This document shows, piece by piece, positions 1 to 13,794 of a stretch of 64,000 nucleotides of DNA. Below the pieces are notes generated by a model, which worked only from the letters and a program-made list of their open reading frames with translations, did no database searches and was not told the origin of the DNA. This stretch comes from Rhabditoides inermis (Eukaryota > Nematoda > Chromadorea > Rhabditida > Rhabditidae): the NCBI GenBank assembly GCA_963966185.1, contig CAWZYM010000172.1, positions 1,360,001 to 1,424,000 on the forward strand, read 5' to 3'. The position numbers and the translations under genes were made by a program. Position 1 is the first letter of the stretch, and each line of letters starts with the position of its first letter.

Positions 1-318
1 AATTGCTTGTTTATTGCGAGGGGCCTCTGTCCCTGCCCTCTCTCTCCCTCTCCCCTGCAATCGACCCTTGTGTAGAGCTGGAAAAGATAGCTGTTATCCC
101 ACCCGCTCTCGCGCCTTCTGAGAGCGCACACGTTTTGTTCCTCCGTGGTATGTAAATACAATACGTTTCAACGTGTGCATGTAGGTTATGAAAGCAATGT
201 TTATTTAATAGCGCGTCGTTAATCCGATCACGTCACTTTTATCAAATTACAATTCGCCAACTTCAAATTCGTCATGAACCCACCGCAGGTCTTGTTTGTC
301 TCACACTTCTCTGTTCAG
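1..318. other. upstream region and probable 5' UTR intron end
   Basis: No coding region is visible. A pyrimidine-rich stretch ending in CAG at 316-318 looks like a splice acceptor just before the first coding exon, so an upstream non-coding exon probably lies in or beyond this stretch. I could not assign a TATA box or a transcription start. An ATG at 274 and another at 296 (in frame with the protein) lie before the acceptor. Confidence 0.4.
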
Positions 319-337
319 CTCGACCCCTTCGTCGTCG

Positions 338-2386
338 ATGTCTATTCCGCGTGGTGTGGGCGCGCCCCCGCCACCAGGAATGGACCCGAAGAGGGGAAAG
401 CTCATGTGCATAAAGGTACGTCAACTGGGTTTTTTCCCTGGCTCCAACTACAGTGACTTAATCGAACCTGATGTTTGATGTAGCCAGTGTAGATGTGCTT
501 GCGCAGTCAATAGGTATCCGTGGTCCATCTATTCCACATTCCATTCTTTCAGGTTCGAATGCTGGACGACTCAGTGGCAGTGTTTCATCTGGGGGTGAGT
601 GCATTCGATTTATGTTTTTTTTTATAAAAAAAATTTCTTTTGTTTATTGTTAGGAAAAGGGGGAACCCGATTGTTTTCATAATTTGAGAGGGAATATGTA
701 TATCTACAATGATTGAAACGTATCAGATTATCTTGTACTCGCAGAGACATCTGATATTTCAACAAGCTCCATTTTTGATAAAGGAACTGACATACATACG
801 TGAAGAAGTAGTTTCTATGTTCGATAGTTATCAAATCTGATTTTCGATTATGTAGCAAAGTATTACAACGTTCCTGGATCCGGTAACATCCTATCAAAAG
901 ATTGTTGCATCCATCTTTGATGTAAACTTATTACACGCTTGAAGCGTATTATACCAAGTGATCAATGGTCAACGCGATATTGACGCTCACACATACTGAA
1001 CTATGTAAGATCATTTTGAAGTCATCTATGTACAACATCGGACTGAAAAGCAATTGAGTTTATGCCTTTCGACTTGAATATATTACATCTCTGAAACGTA
1101 CTTAATTAGTATTCAATAAGACATACATTGTTCCATTTCAGCACAAGGCGCACGGGCAGACCCTTCTGGATGAGGTGTGCCGGCATCTGAACCTCCTCGA
1201 GAACGACTACTTCGGACTGGAATTCGTCGACGGAGCCGGAAATCATGTGAGTGATTGCCAAAAGTTTTTCTTATATGTCTACAAAGTGATATCAATATTG
1301 CTCTGCTAAAACAATCGACAAAATAAGTTTTGCGCGATGAGCGAGGAAAATCGTCTGAATTTTGAGAATGCTTGTAATTTTGCCCATTGATCACGCATTT
1401 GCGACTGTTGCAAAGACTCTTGTTTTCAGTGTTGGTTGGACAAGGACAAGCCGATCCTCCGCCAGATCTCGTCTTCGAACAGCGACGCCAAGTTCTTCTT
1501 CGTCGTCAAGTTCTACACGCCCAATCCCGTGGACCTGGAGGAAGAGTACACCAGGTGGGCGCGACTGATTCATTGATTATTGATTATATACAGAATACGA
1601 TGAGGGATCATTGAAACAAAATACTACATCAAAATAAGAAACAGGTGAGAAACGTATAACGAAGGTGAACTGAAATGAGAAACAAATATAACCAAGACTG
1701 TGGATAAAGGTCAGACAACATGAGTCGATACTGTTTAATCCAAAGTCGTACTCTGTACGCGGTATTGACTCGCATCGCATCTGTATCTTGGTGGATTCCT
1801 AGCAAGGAAAGTGATTTAGAGGGGGAGAGATTGACTTGGAGCCTTGCAGGTACCTGATGACACTGCAGATCCGTCGCGATCTGGCACTCGGCCATCTCCT
1901 GTGCAACGAGAGCACCGCGGCCCTACTCTGCGCATATTTAGTCAGTTCCTACTTCACTTTTCAGTCTTGTTACATACGTTTTACTCTCTCCACTAAACAC
2001 GAGCGGTTTAATTTGTTTTCAATGCAGCTGCTAGCAACAATGTGTTAACATACACTAAACTGACATTCACACATTCGCAGGTGCAATCTGATTGTGGCGA
2101 TTTCTCGGCGTACGACTATCCAGACTGCAGCTACTTGAGCCACTCCAGGTGAGTTCGGTGGATGAAGGATCAACACGACTCATTCATTGAAACTAGCATT
2201 CAAACTTAGACAAGTATGGAATAACCACATCATGCCGAAAAGTGCTTGTAGACAATACTTCTAATAAGACTAGATAATAACAAAAACGGTTTTCCAGATT
2301 TGTTCCGGGCCAGAACCGCGAGTTCGAGCAGCGCATTATGGACTACCACAAGAACATGGTGTACGTGGGACCTCTATCTCTCTCTC

Positions 2387-2450
<64 letters not shown>

Positions 2451-3506
2451 CCCCCCCTCTCTCTCCTATCATTCACCCCTTTCAGTGGCATGTCTCCCGG
2501 CGAGTCCGACCTCGCCTTGCTGGAAGTCGCGAGAAGATGCGATTTCTATGGTGAGCATACCATTGTTTTCTGCTTATGATCAAGAAAATGATTAAAGTTT
2601 GTTTATCAGCAGTTTCAAGTTATACAACCGTCGACCTAGCCAATAAGAGGACTGACCTATGTAAGGCTCTCGAGTACAAATCGCTAGCTGCTTACAAGGG
2701 GTCCATTAATTAATGCAATGAATTTGGATCAGATGACGTCACAGACTTCTGACTAGAGGCTCACGAAAGTTGTGAGGATGGTCGTCACTCCACCGTGACT
2801 AGCGGTACATCATTGGCCGCCGAGAGGATTGAACTCGGGACCTTCCGCATGATAGCTGCGCGCACATCCACTGCGCTAGCCACCCCATAACACTAGCCAC
2901 CCCATGATTAAGAAAGGCGGAAAAGCATGAATTAATTGAACCTGAACGCGTCGAGTGATATTTTTTCATCTGAAACGTATGCGACTATTATTAGCGTAGG
3001 TGCAACCAAATTGCGTGTATCGGGTTTAATGAAACAGTTGCGATTACTTTTGAAGGGACTGTTTCGAAGTAACTGACGTAAAGATCTCTTTCAGGAATCA
3101 AGTTGCACAACGCACGGGATGTGGAGGGCACATCAGCCGCACTCGCAGTCATGCATCTCGGAATCAAGGTGGGAATATTATGTAGTAGAAACAATATTAC
3201 AATGGTTAGTAGGTAGAAATAGGTAGATTGTAGGTAGAATAGTAGGTGGATAGTACTATATAGGTAGGTATAATACGACTAGGTAGAAAGAAAATGCTCC
3301 CATTAAAAATACTAACCATGTCCAAGTATAAGATACGGGTGAAGCGTATATCGTGCAAATTAAAACGTGAAGATAAACGAATAGTGACTTTTTAGGTGTT
3401 CCACCAGCTCTCGTGTGTCTCCACATTCTCGTGGGCGAAGATACGAAAGCTGTCGTTCAAGAGACGGAAGCTGCTCATCAAACTGCATCCGGACAGCTAT
3501 GTGAGG

Positions 3507-3588
<82 letters not shown>

Positions 3589-3613
3589 CAGAGACAGAGA
3601 CAGAGAGAGAGAC

Positions 3614-3662
<49 letters not shown>

Positions 3663-4776
3663 TTTCCAGCAGTACTACAAAGAGACTATCGAGTTTGTCT
3701 TCGATCGAAGGGATGAGTGCAAGACATTCTGGAAAAAGGTCTGTGAAGTCACGATTTGTGCGCAAGCACGTTGTATACGTTGTGGCAAACGATTCATGCG
3801 ATCTGCATCTTTGATGACTAGGTCATCGATAAAGGATTGTTTTCGTATTTTCCAAGTTGCGCTATTCGCGCGCATTCGGTGCATAACCGCCATGGCGCGC
3901 GAATGGTGCGAAGCGATTTGAACTGGAGAAATGGCGGAAACTTTATGCTCCTTCCTCACTCTTTTTTGTTTCCCTTTTTTGAAATACGTTTCTCAGACAA
4001 GGCAAATAGTTTTGAATTGTCCAAAAAAATAATCGGCGTAGGACATGGTGGTGATAAAAACATAACAACGACACGTAAATTAACAAAACGCTCAGATACA
4101 GTAGCGTTATGTCACTGTGAAAGCGCGCATTGAATAACACTATATGCCTTGGTTTGGTGGTGGATGATCGACCATTGCTTTCCAATTTTGCCCTCTATAA
4201 AACGAACGACAAAAAAAATCTCAACTTCTTTTTCAGTGCGTCGAACACCACGCGTTCTTCCGTTGCACTCAGGTGGAGGAGAAGACCGGCAACGGACTGT
4301 TCAGCAAGGGAAGCAGCTTCCGGTCAGTTACCGTATCTCTGTTACTGTTACGGTAGTATACTATGAAAGCTTCGAAACAATCTGAAATTGTGACATAAGC
4401 GTTTTCCATTCTATAACATGTATGAAACGCGTTACAAACTGTATCACATTCTGAACAGGTATCATACACGACCACACTTACCGTAGTTACAGTAACATGC
4501 TTTATTAGTATATTCTATCTATATGCAGATACCACGGCCGCACGCAGAAACAGTTGATAGACTACGTGCGGGAGCACCACAAGAGAAGGGAGCCATTCAC
4601 CAGGTTTGTGCGTGACTTTGTGAATATTCTCTGAAACAACGTTCCTCTGACCTCTTCTTGCAGGCCGCTGCGTTCCGCGTTCAACGAGCCGTCGTGCCGG
4701 TCGGGCTACGCTCGGGTGGAGCGACCGCGGCGCGCACACTCCTCCCTGCCGCACGTCAGTCACCGCGACGACACAG
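338..4776 (+). CDS. FARP: FARP exons 1-14: FERM and FERM-adjacent domains
   Basis: Exons: 319(ATG 338)-415, 553-594, 1142-1246, 1430-1554, 1850-1940, 2081-2148, 2298-2360, 2486-2550, 3095-3168, 3396-3500, 3670-3738, 4237-4322, 4529-4603, 4664-4776. F1 runs from GKLMCIK to FFVVKFYTPNP and includes LLENDYFGLEF and CWLDKDKPILRQI. F2 includes YLMTLQIRRDLALGHLLCN and ESDLALLEVARRCDFYGIKL. F3 includes VFHQLSCVSTFSWAKIRKLS and ECKTFWKKCVEHHAFFRC. The FA segment follows (FSKGSSFRYHGRTQKQLIDY). Exon 11 has a tandem acceptor (CAGCAG, 3667-3672), so one glutamine may be optional. The exon 7 donor is GT|GTACGT. Introns 2 (595-1141), 4 (1555-1849) and 9 (3169-3395) hold nothing I recognise; intron 8 holds a SINE and intron 11 an interspersed repeat. 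Confidence 0.9.
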
Positions 4777-6920
4777 GTACACTGGATGCGCGCGGAGCTA
4801 GCCACACCACCACCCACAGACGGCATAGACACAGGGATGAGTGCGTGAGCGACGTGGAGTCGGCGGCCCCCATACAGAGAGTAGCCCCCACCCGACCGCT
4901 CGACACCGACGACCAGAACATGAGCCTGTCCCTGCCGAACGTGTTGAGCGACGAAATACAGGTGGTGTGCCGCGAGCTCGACCTGAACGAGCAGCCGGTG
5001 AAGAGCCAGTCCGGCGACAACTTCCTCGACCACCACCACCACACCAACAACGACTACGACTGCGTCAGCGAGGACAGCTACCGCCTCTCCGACCACGAGC
5101 GGGGGCGGGCCGAGCGAGGGCGGAGCCAGGGCAGGGACGCGCAGGCGATGGCGACGACGTTCACGACGAAGCGGGTGGGGAACGTGCTGGTGAAGCGGGT
5201 GCTGGGCAGGCAGACGCCGGCGACGACGGACGACGAGGAGTCGACGGCCGACGGATCGACTGCCTCTAGACAAAGGGAGTTCCCCCCACCCAGACAGAAG
5301 ATGGTGCCGGTGGAGATCGACGGGCCGAACGTCGACCTCGCCAGGGTGACCAGGGAGCGGGAGCAGAGGAACAGTGCGCCCCCAGAGCCAGTCTACACCA
5401 GCTACAAGGAGGCGATGGAGAAGACGACGACGACAACGAGCACGTTCACGCCCGACCCAGTGTACACTGTGATCCGGGCGAGAGACCGCGAGTCGAGGGA
5501 CAGAAGCGCCGAGCCCATATACACCTCCAGAGGCACGCTGCTCGTCAAGCCCAAGGTGATCAGCGACGAGAAGCGACGCTCGCCCGACTCCGGCAACGGC
5601 GTCTCCCCAATCACGCCGAAGCAAGACGAGGACAATGACTACACATACGGGGCCGTCGGGCCGCTTCCCGGGAAGGTGATCACTCAGGAGTCGATCATGA
5701 TCACTCCCGAAGGCATCAAGGAAAAGAAGAAGCCCGTCGTGCCCCCGAAGCCCAAGCACTTCCGGATCTCGGCGTCTCCGGAGACGCAGGAGGTGAACCA
5801 CCCGGTGGTGAACATGATGGAGCTGAACGCGGCCGCGGAAGAGACGAGGAGCATCAACCCACTGAGCAGGAGGAAGGAGGAGGCTGCTCCGGCGCCAGTC
5901 GCCACTGTGCCCCCGCAACCGCAGGAGGACCCGCTGCCGCCTCCCCCGGAGCCGTCCACTAGTGCGCCTCCGCCGCCACCCCCACACAAGGAGGAGCGGT
6001 CGACACTCAGCCGGCCCGCGCTCATCTCCGTCCAGTCCGAGGACAACCCGGACATCCAGAAGTGCCACCTGTTCAACTCGGACATCCCCTACACGCTGAC
6101 GATGCGCACTGTGGACGCGGGCGCGCCGCTGCCTTTGTCGACGTTCCAGCCGGCAGCCGCGGCCGGCGGCAGTCTGCGGCGGCTCGCCAAGTCCACCGAG
6201 AACGTGCTGCGACGCAAGTCGCTCGACCTGGTGCCCCGCAAACGGCTGCCCTCGCCCGGCAACTTCAGCTCCACCGACCACTCGATCAGTCCGACGACAC
6301 CCGACAGCGGAGACGTGCTGGAGTACCTGCTGCGGAGGCGGAGCATGAGCCACGAGCGGTCGGCCCTGCGCGGCAAGAGGGGCGACCCGCGGAGACAGAC
6401 GCAGCCGGTGCGCTTCGACCTGCCGCCGTCGCCCAGCGGGCCTTCGACCGGGTCGACGCCGTTCCTTCTGGGCGACGACGCGAGCGACGACGCGGCGAGC
6501 GAGTCGCGCAGTCTGCACGAGGGTATGGAGCGGCTGGAGGACGCGCTGCCCCCACCGCCCCCGCACGCCAAGCCAGTGCACCCGCCCCTCGCTCCCAAAC
6601 CCGCCCCGCCCCCACCCCCACCCAAGTCCAAGGCGGTGGCCGAGAAGGTGGCAGAGATCAAGATCAGCTCCTCTGTCATCACCACGACGACCGTCACTCC
6701 GGGAGCAGTGGCGACGATGGAGGAGAAGTGCGTGGAGCAGGAGCAGGCGCGCATTCCAGCCGTGCCGCCACACAAGGAGAAGGAGGAGGAGAAGGAGGAG
6801 AGGGCGGGAGACTCGCCGCCGTTCATAGACGACTCTCCATCGTCCACTACGAAGGGCAGCGAGGAGCACCTACCCGCCAGTCGACGCACCGAGAACGGAC
6901 TCATGTGGACCGACTTCTGA
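338..6920 (+). CDS. FARP: FARP short isoform: FERM-FA plus long disordered tail (~1100 aa)
   Basis: The same first 13 exons are read into exon 14 without splicing at 4776. The frame then stays open to the TGA at 6918-6920, adding 715 residues with no DH or PH domain. The tail is low-complexity: a histidine run near 5029-5040, three [DE]P[VI]YT motifs near residues 590, 613 and 632 (one contains YTVI, a YxxPhi-type signal), proline runs at ~5935-5995 and ~6545-6630, and basic-serine sites such as RRKSLDL. Codon use is GC-rich like the upstream exons. A canonical AATAAA at 7236-7241 gives this form its own 3' end. Open frame, in-phase join and poly(A) signal are seen; use of both forms is inferred. 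The product could act as a membrane scaffold or compete with the full-length protein. Confidence 0.72.
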
Positions 6921-9643
6921 CGTCATCCAAGTGACGTCATCCTTCCCCTTTTGTGTGTGCCGCACTCTTTTGTGTCGTTCCGTGTGTGAGTGTGATGGTG
7001 CTGAATGCTTTCGTGGTCAAAACAGCGCTTCTCTCTCTCTTTCTGTTCCTGTTTTTCACACGCACTTTCTCACCTCTATGAAGTCATTACCAAATCACTT
7101 TCGCATTCCTTTTTCCGTTTCTCGCATGCCGCATGAGTACACGTGCCTTTTTGTTTTTCGTACTGCTCTCCCAGTTTGGTGCTTCGAGAAATCTCAGCTA
7201 CTAAATTGTCTTTCTTCATCTATGATTGAACATCGAATAAACTATATAAATTCTCAACTCTCTTTTTTGACCACGATTGCACCACTCCATTCACTGTCAC
7301 ATGGAACGCCCCTAGAGTAGACATACAGACACGTAGTCAAGTAGTATTGTAATGTATTGTACATGTATGAGACTGTTGTTATGACAGATGTATTGTAATC
7401 AGAGTGAACCTGACGAATCTGACATTGCCCCCAATTTGAGTGTTCGCCATGCCTTGTTAATTATGTTTCAGTTGAATATTTTAATTTGCATATTGTTGTT
7501 ACCGTGTTTTGCTCACAGATTATTATGATAAATTATGATGAATCAAGCGCTGTTGTCATATTGAATGGATTTCATGGGAAAGTATGTATTTTGGTTGGAG
7601 TGAGGCTTTCAGACGACGGTTCAATTCGTCGATCGTACAAACGAGACGCGATTTACGGCGTCAATTCCACGTTTTCCTCCGAGAACATTGATAGAGAGAG
7701 GAGCGACCGGCAGAAGAGTATAGATAGGTAAAACAATTCATTCGATTTTTTTCTATTATCCTTGATTTCAATCTTGAGGATGTCCAGGTCCGAAAAATTA
7801 CAGCAACGGAAGCGAAGAAGTGATAACACATATATTAACGTATGATCAAAATGCAGCTCGAACTGTTTGAATTTGTCCTGTTTCGAACACGCCTCGGTTT
7901 GCAGGCACGGTCTGTCTGTCTCGCTGACTTCTCAGGTTGACCGTTTCCCCTCCTCCTTCTGTGGGGCATCTTCCGACGAAGGAGGACACTCCATATATGC
8001 AGACGGAGGGAGGAAGAGCGGCTATCACAGCGGTAAGCATGATCTTTATCATTTTTGAAATAGTTGATTTTCTAACGAAATCGTACGTTCCACAGCCACT
8101 ATTTGACAAATTCTTTCTCAAATGCAATAATATTGGCGTTCTTATTTTCAAAAGTGAATGATTTTATTCGCAGAAGCCGAGGAGTCGACCTTCAAAGTCG
8201 GTCGGCCGCCGCTCACGCACACTCCATCGAATAAGAGCGGACAGGTGAGGGATATGTTTTATGAAGACGACATGTCCCCACTCTCCCATTCCTTTCCAAA
8301 TGCTAGCATGTATCATCATCATTGATTACAATCAGATCAGTTCAAAATAGCCAGACCAACCTGTTCTCTCATTCAGTCGCAGCCGTCTCCCCCGCCTCGC
8401 TCACCCACACTCATCACATCCACTGTATCCGCCCCAGTCATACACGATGAACTGTATAGGTGGGGTCTCCCTCTCTCCCTCTCTCCCTCTCTCTCTCTCC
8501 CTCTCTCTCTCTCTCTCCCTCTCTCTCCCTCTCTCTCTCTCTCTATCTATCTTCTCCCCTCTCTCAATCCGTTCTTTTAGGTCAATCGAGAAGCGCCCAC
8601 AAGACTACTTCGTGAAGGTTGAGAAGCCACTGGAAGTCGTGAGGGAGATGAGGTGATATCCAAAGGAAGATGGGAAGCTAATATATCCTCTTCAGCTCGT
8701 TCCGTCCTCCCGACTACAGTACCCTGAAGGCGATCGACTCCCCGAGGACAGTGGACAGCCAGAAATCACCCAAGGACTCCATCAATGAAGTGGTGGGTAT
8801 TCAAGAAGACACAAATTGCGTTTTGATTGATCCTATCAGCTGTACATTATGAACAGATTCAAGTAAAACTCTATAAGTAGGACTTGAACCGTATGCCATT
8901 TATGTATGTACTAGCGCTCCGGCGCGCTGTCGCGCGCCTCCGCGCTAGATCATGAAAATAAGAAGAATAGAATAGAAACTCATAGAATATGATCTCAATC
9001 AGAATCACTCATGAAAATGAGAAGAATAGAAATTCATACAAGTTTTTGTTATGATCAATAATACTGTTTATTTACAATTTCATAACATTTTGAGTGAAAC
9101 TGATTATTAAAGTAGAGAAGATTAGTCGATTGATGTATTGATTGCACTCATAAGTATGTGGTCTAGAGGCGATGCAATAATAATAATACCTGGTCTGCAA
9201 GTGCTTTGGGTAGCTGCCGCGTACCTCCGTTGTACAAGTCAGTAGTTCTATGTATATTTCTGAATTTAAATGTCCTCGCTTATACAGAAAGAGCACCCGC
9301 ACGGTGCCGCGCGCTCCCGCTATCAATATCTGTGAATACATAGATCAATGATAATCATTATACATTTTTTTCTGAACTATACTTTTCTTTGCTCATAAAA
9401 ACTCTCTCTCTCATCTCCTTCTTTTAGTTTTAACGCTACGAAAACAGAGAGCTTTGCTACTGCTACCTCTCGCCCTCTTTTATTCTCGCATTCTCTCTCT
9501 CTCTCTTTCTCTCTCTGTCTCTCTCTATCTCTTCCTTCCCTTTTTTATCTAACTCTTCCTTTTTCCCCTCTTCCTCTTTTTCCACTGCCTTTCTTTATAT
9601 ATATATATATATCTATATGCTTCTCTTTAACTTTTCCTCTCTC

Positions 9644-9684
<41 letters not shown>

Positions 9685-11701
9685 TCTTTGTCAATGCATT
9701 TTTAGAGATTGAAGTAAAACTTTTGCTTGGACATGGAGCTTCTGCTGCCGGACAGCGAGATTTTGATGTTTTTTTTTAACCGGATACTGAAAGCAAAATT
9801 GAGGACGTGGACTACAGCCGAGGACGTAAACTCAACTATCTGCAAAGTTTCATACAAATTGGTTTAGTATGAATAAGTCATGAACGCGGAACTAATCAAA
9901 ATCGCAAAAGAACTGCGAGAGCGCGCGCATCTTTTGATAATTGGACAATATGTTCCTCACACCGTAACCAATAACGCTGAATTTTGCAGGTACGCTCTTT
10001 TTGTTGAAACTATTTGTTGAACGTATTTACGGAAAATGAAGCGAAGATGTTTCTTAGATGAGACACGTTCGCTGCGAACAGCAACAAAATCGATTACTTT
10101 TGTGTTTTTTTCTTCGATATATAGGCAATGAGTGTAATTGGAGAGTAATCACGAAGTGGACTGCGTCCTGAAGTAATATGTAAACTTTCTGAAAAACATC
10201 ACGCAAATCGGTCAAGTAAAAACGGAAATATGCCCGCGGACACACAAGAAAAGGTGCAAAAGTGTCTATTTTTGGTGGTTTTCGACCATAAATAGAGGTA
10301 ATGAAAGCAAAATTCAGAACTGTCACAAAGTGGACTGCATCAGAAGACGTGAACTCAACTATCTTATAAGTTTCATGCAAACTGGTTCTGTATGAATCGA
10401 GTTATGACCGCGGAAATACTAAAAATCGCAAAAGTGAGGCGAGAGCGCGCGCGCGGCTCTTGCTAATTTGGCTATATTTTCCTTACACCGTAACCAATGA
10501 TGATGAAACTTGCAGGTTCGTGACAGAACTATTTGTTGAAAGTAATTACAGAACAAGAAGCGAAACTGTTTCTTAGGTGAGAAGCTTTTGCAGCGGACAG
10601 CACCAAAATCGGCGAAATTTGAGGTTTTTCTACCAACTATAGGCAATGAGTGTATTCGGAGAGTAATCACGAAGTGGACTGCATCCTGGAGTAATATGTA
10701 AACTTTCTGCGAAGTTTGACGCGAATCGGTTCGGTAGAAACGGAGTTATGCCCGCGGACACACAAGAAAAAGTGCAAAAGTGACCATTTTTGGTGGTTTT
10801 TTGACCAAATATGGACGTAGAGGAGGAGTTGAGAGATGCCTGAATTTTGTTGTCGTCTGGTGCAGGTGACACAACTTTCTACAAAGTTTCATAGGAATCG
10901 GTTAAGTTTGAAGCTAGTTATGACCTTCCAATGACGGACACCATAGGACATTTTAGTAGAAAAGGAGACTAGCGCTCCGGCGCGCTGTCGCGCGCCTCCG
11001 CGCTAGATCATGAAAATAAGAAGAATAGAATAGAAACTCATAGAATATGATCTCAATCAGAATCACTCATGAAAATGAGAAGAATAGAAATTCATACAAG
11101 TTTTTGTTATGATCAATAATACTGTTTATTTACAATTTCATAACATTTTGAGTGAAACTGATTATTAAAGTAGAGAAGATTAGTCGATTGATGTATTGAT
11201 TGCACTCATAAGTATGTGGTCTAGAGGCGATGCAATAATAATAATACCTGGTCTGCAAGTGCTTTGGGTAGCTGCCGCGTACCTCCGTTGTACAAGTCAG
11301 TAGTTCTATGTATATTTCTGAATTTAAATGTCCTCGCTTATACAGAAAGAGCACCCGCACGGTGCCGCGCGCTCCCGCTATCAATATCTGTGAATACATA
11401 GATCAATGATAATCATTATACATTTTTTTCTGAACTATACTTTTCTTTGCTCATAAAAACTCTCTCTCTCATCTCCTTCTTTTAGTTTTAACGCTACGAA
11501 AACAGAGAGCTTTGCTACTGCTACCTCTCGCCCTCTTTTATTCTCGCATTCTCTCTCTCTCTCTTTCTCTCTCTGTCTCTCTCTATCTCTTCCTTCCCTT
11601 TTTTATCTAACTCTTCCTTTTTCCCCTCTTCCTCTTTTTCCACTGCCTTTCTTTATATATATATATATATCTATATGCTTCTCTTTAACTTTTCCTCTCT
11701 C

Positions 11702-11740
<39 letters not shown>

Positions 11741-13759
11741 TCTTTGTCAATGCATTTTTAGAGATTGAAGTAAAACTTTTGCTTGGACATGGAGCTTCTG
11801 CTGCCGGACAGCGAGATTTTGATGTTTTTTTTTAACCGGATACTGAAAGCAAAATTGAGGACGTGGACTACAGCCGAGGACGTAAACTCAACTATCTGCA
11901 AAGTTTCATACAAATTGGTTTAGTATGAATAAGTCATGAACGCGGAACTAATCAAAATCGCAAAAGAACTGCGAGAGCGCGCGCATCTTTTGATAATTGG
12001 ACAATATGTTCCTCACACCGTAACCAATAACGCTGAATTTTGCAGGTACGCTCTTTTTGTTGAAACTATTTGTTGAACGTATTTACGGAAAATGAAGCGA
12101 AGATGTTTCTTAGATGAGACACGTTCGCTGCGAACAGCAACAAAATCGATTACTTTTGTGTTTTTTTCTTCGATATATAGGCAATGAGTGTAATTGGAGA
12201 GTAATCACGAAGTGGACTGCGTCCTGAAGTAATATGTAAACTTTCTGAAAAACATCACGCAAATCGGTCAAGTAAAAACGGAAATATGCCCGCGGACACA
12301 CAAGAAAAGGTGCAAAAGTGTCTATTTTTGGTGGTTTTCGACCATAAATAGAGGTAATGAAAGCAAAATTCAGAACTGTCACAAAGTGGACTGCATCAGA
12401 AGACGTGAACTCAACTATCTTATAAGTTTCATGCAAACTGGTTCTGTATGAATCGAGTTATGACCGCGGAAATACTAAAAATCGCAAAAGTGAGGCGAGA
12501 GCGCGCGCGCGGCTCTTGCTAATTTGGCTATATTTTCCTTACACCGTAACCAATGATGATGAAACTTGCAGGTTCGTGACAGAACTATTTGTTGAAAGTA
12601 ATTACAGAACAAGAAGCGAAACTGTTTCTTAGGTGAGAAGCTTTTGCAGCGGACAGCACCAAAATCGGCGAAATTTGAGGTTTTTCTACCAACTATAGGC
12701 AATGAGTGTATTCGGAGAGTAATCACGAAGTGGACTGCATCCTGGAGTAATATGTAAACTTTCTGCGAAGTTTGACGCGAATCGGTTCGGTAGAAACGGA
12801 GTTATGCCCGCGGACACACAAGAAAAAGTGCAAAAGTGACCATTTTTGGTGGTTTTTTGACCAAATATGGACGTAGAGGAGGAGTTGAGAGATGCCTGAA
12901 TTTTGTTGTCGTCTGGTGCAGGTGACACAACTTTCTACAAAGTTTCATAGGAATCGGTTAAGTTTGAAGCTAGTTATGACCTTCCAATGACGGACACCAT
13001 AGGACATTTTAGTAGAAAAGGAGACTAGCGCTCCGGCGCGCTGTCGCGCGCCTCCGCGCTAGATCATGAAAATAAGAAGAATAGAATAGAAACTCATAGA
13101 ATATGATCTCAATCAGAATCACTCATGAAAATGAGAAGAATAGAAATTCATACAAGTTTTTGTTATGATCAATAATACTGTTTATTTACAATTTCATAAC
13201 ATTTTGAGTGAAACTGATTATTAAAGTAGAGAAGATTAGTCGATTGATGTATTGATTGCACTCATAAGTATGTGGTCTAGAGGCGATGCAATAATAATAA
13301 TACCTGGTCTGCAAGTGCTTTGGGTAGCTGCCGCGTACCTCCGTTGTACAAGTCAGTAGTTCTATGTATATTTCTGAATTTAAATGTCCTCGCTTATACA
13401 GAAAGAGCACCCGCACGGTGCCGCGCGCTCCCGCTATCAATATCTGTGAATACATAGATCAATGATAATCATTATACATTTTTTTCTGAACTATACTTTT
13501 CTTTGCTCATAAAAACTCTCTCTCTCATCTCCTTCTTTTAGTTTTAACGCTACGAAAACAGAGAGCTTTGCTACTGCTACCTCTCGCCCTCTTTTATTCT
13601 CGCATTCTCTCTCTCTCTCTTTCTCTCTCTGTCTCTCTCTATCTCTTCCTTCCCTTTTTTATCTAACTCTTCCTTTTTCCCCTCTTCCTCTTTTTCCACT
13701 GCCTTTCTTTATATATATATATATATATCTATATGCTTCTCTTTAACTTTTCCTCTCTC

Positions 13760-13794
<35 letters not shown>

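Noticed and set aside
274..288. First exon ending at 288 with a donor GTCTTG
   Set aside because: The implied intron to 318 would be only 30 bp; an upstream UTR intron ending at 318 is simpler.
2816..2886. Functional tRNA gene
   Set aside because: A and B boxes exist, but I could not fold a proper acceptor stem and a non-tRNA body follows, so a SINE fits better.
4515..6869. 784-codon open frame on the minus strand
   Set aside because: It is antisense to the FARP exon 14 coding sequence; its Arg/Leu/Val-rich, low-complexity product mirrors GC-rich codons on the plus strand and shows no domain.
7486..7612. Longer exon 15 starting at the AG near 7519
   Set aside because: It stays open, but the pyrimidine stretch and AG at 7612 look like the true intron end, and the phase from the 4776 donor works with 7613.
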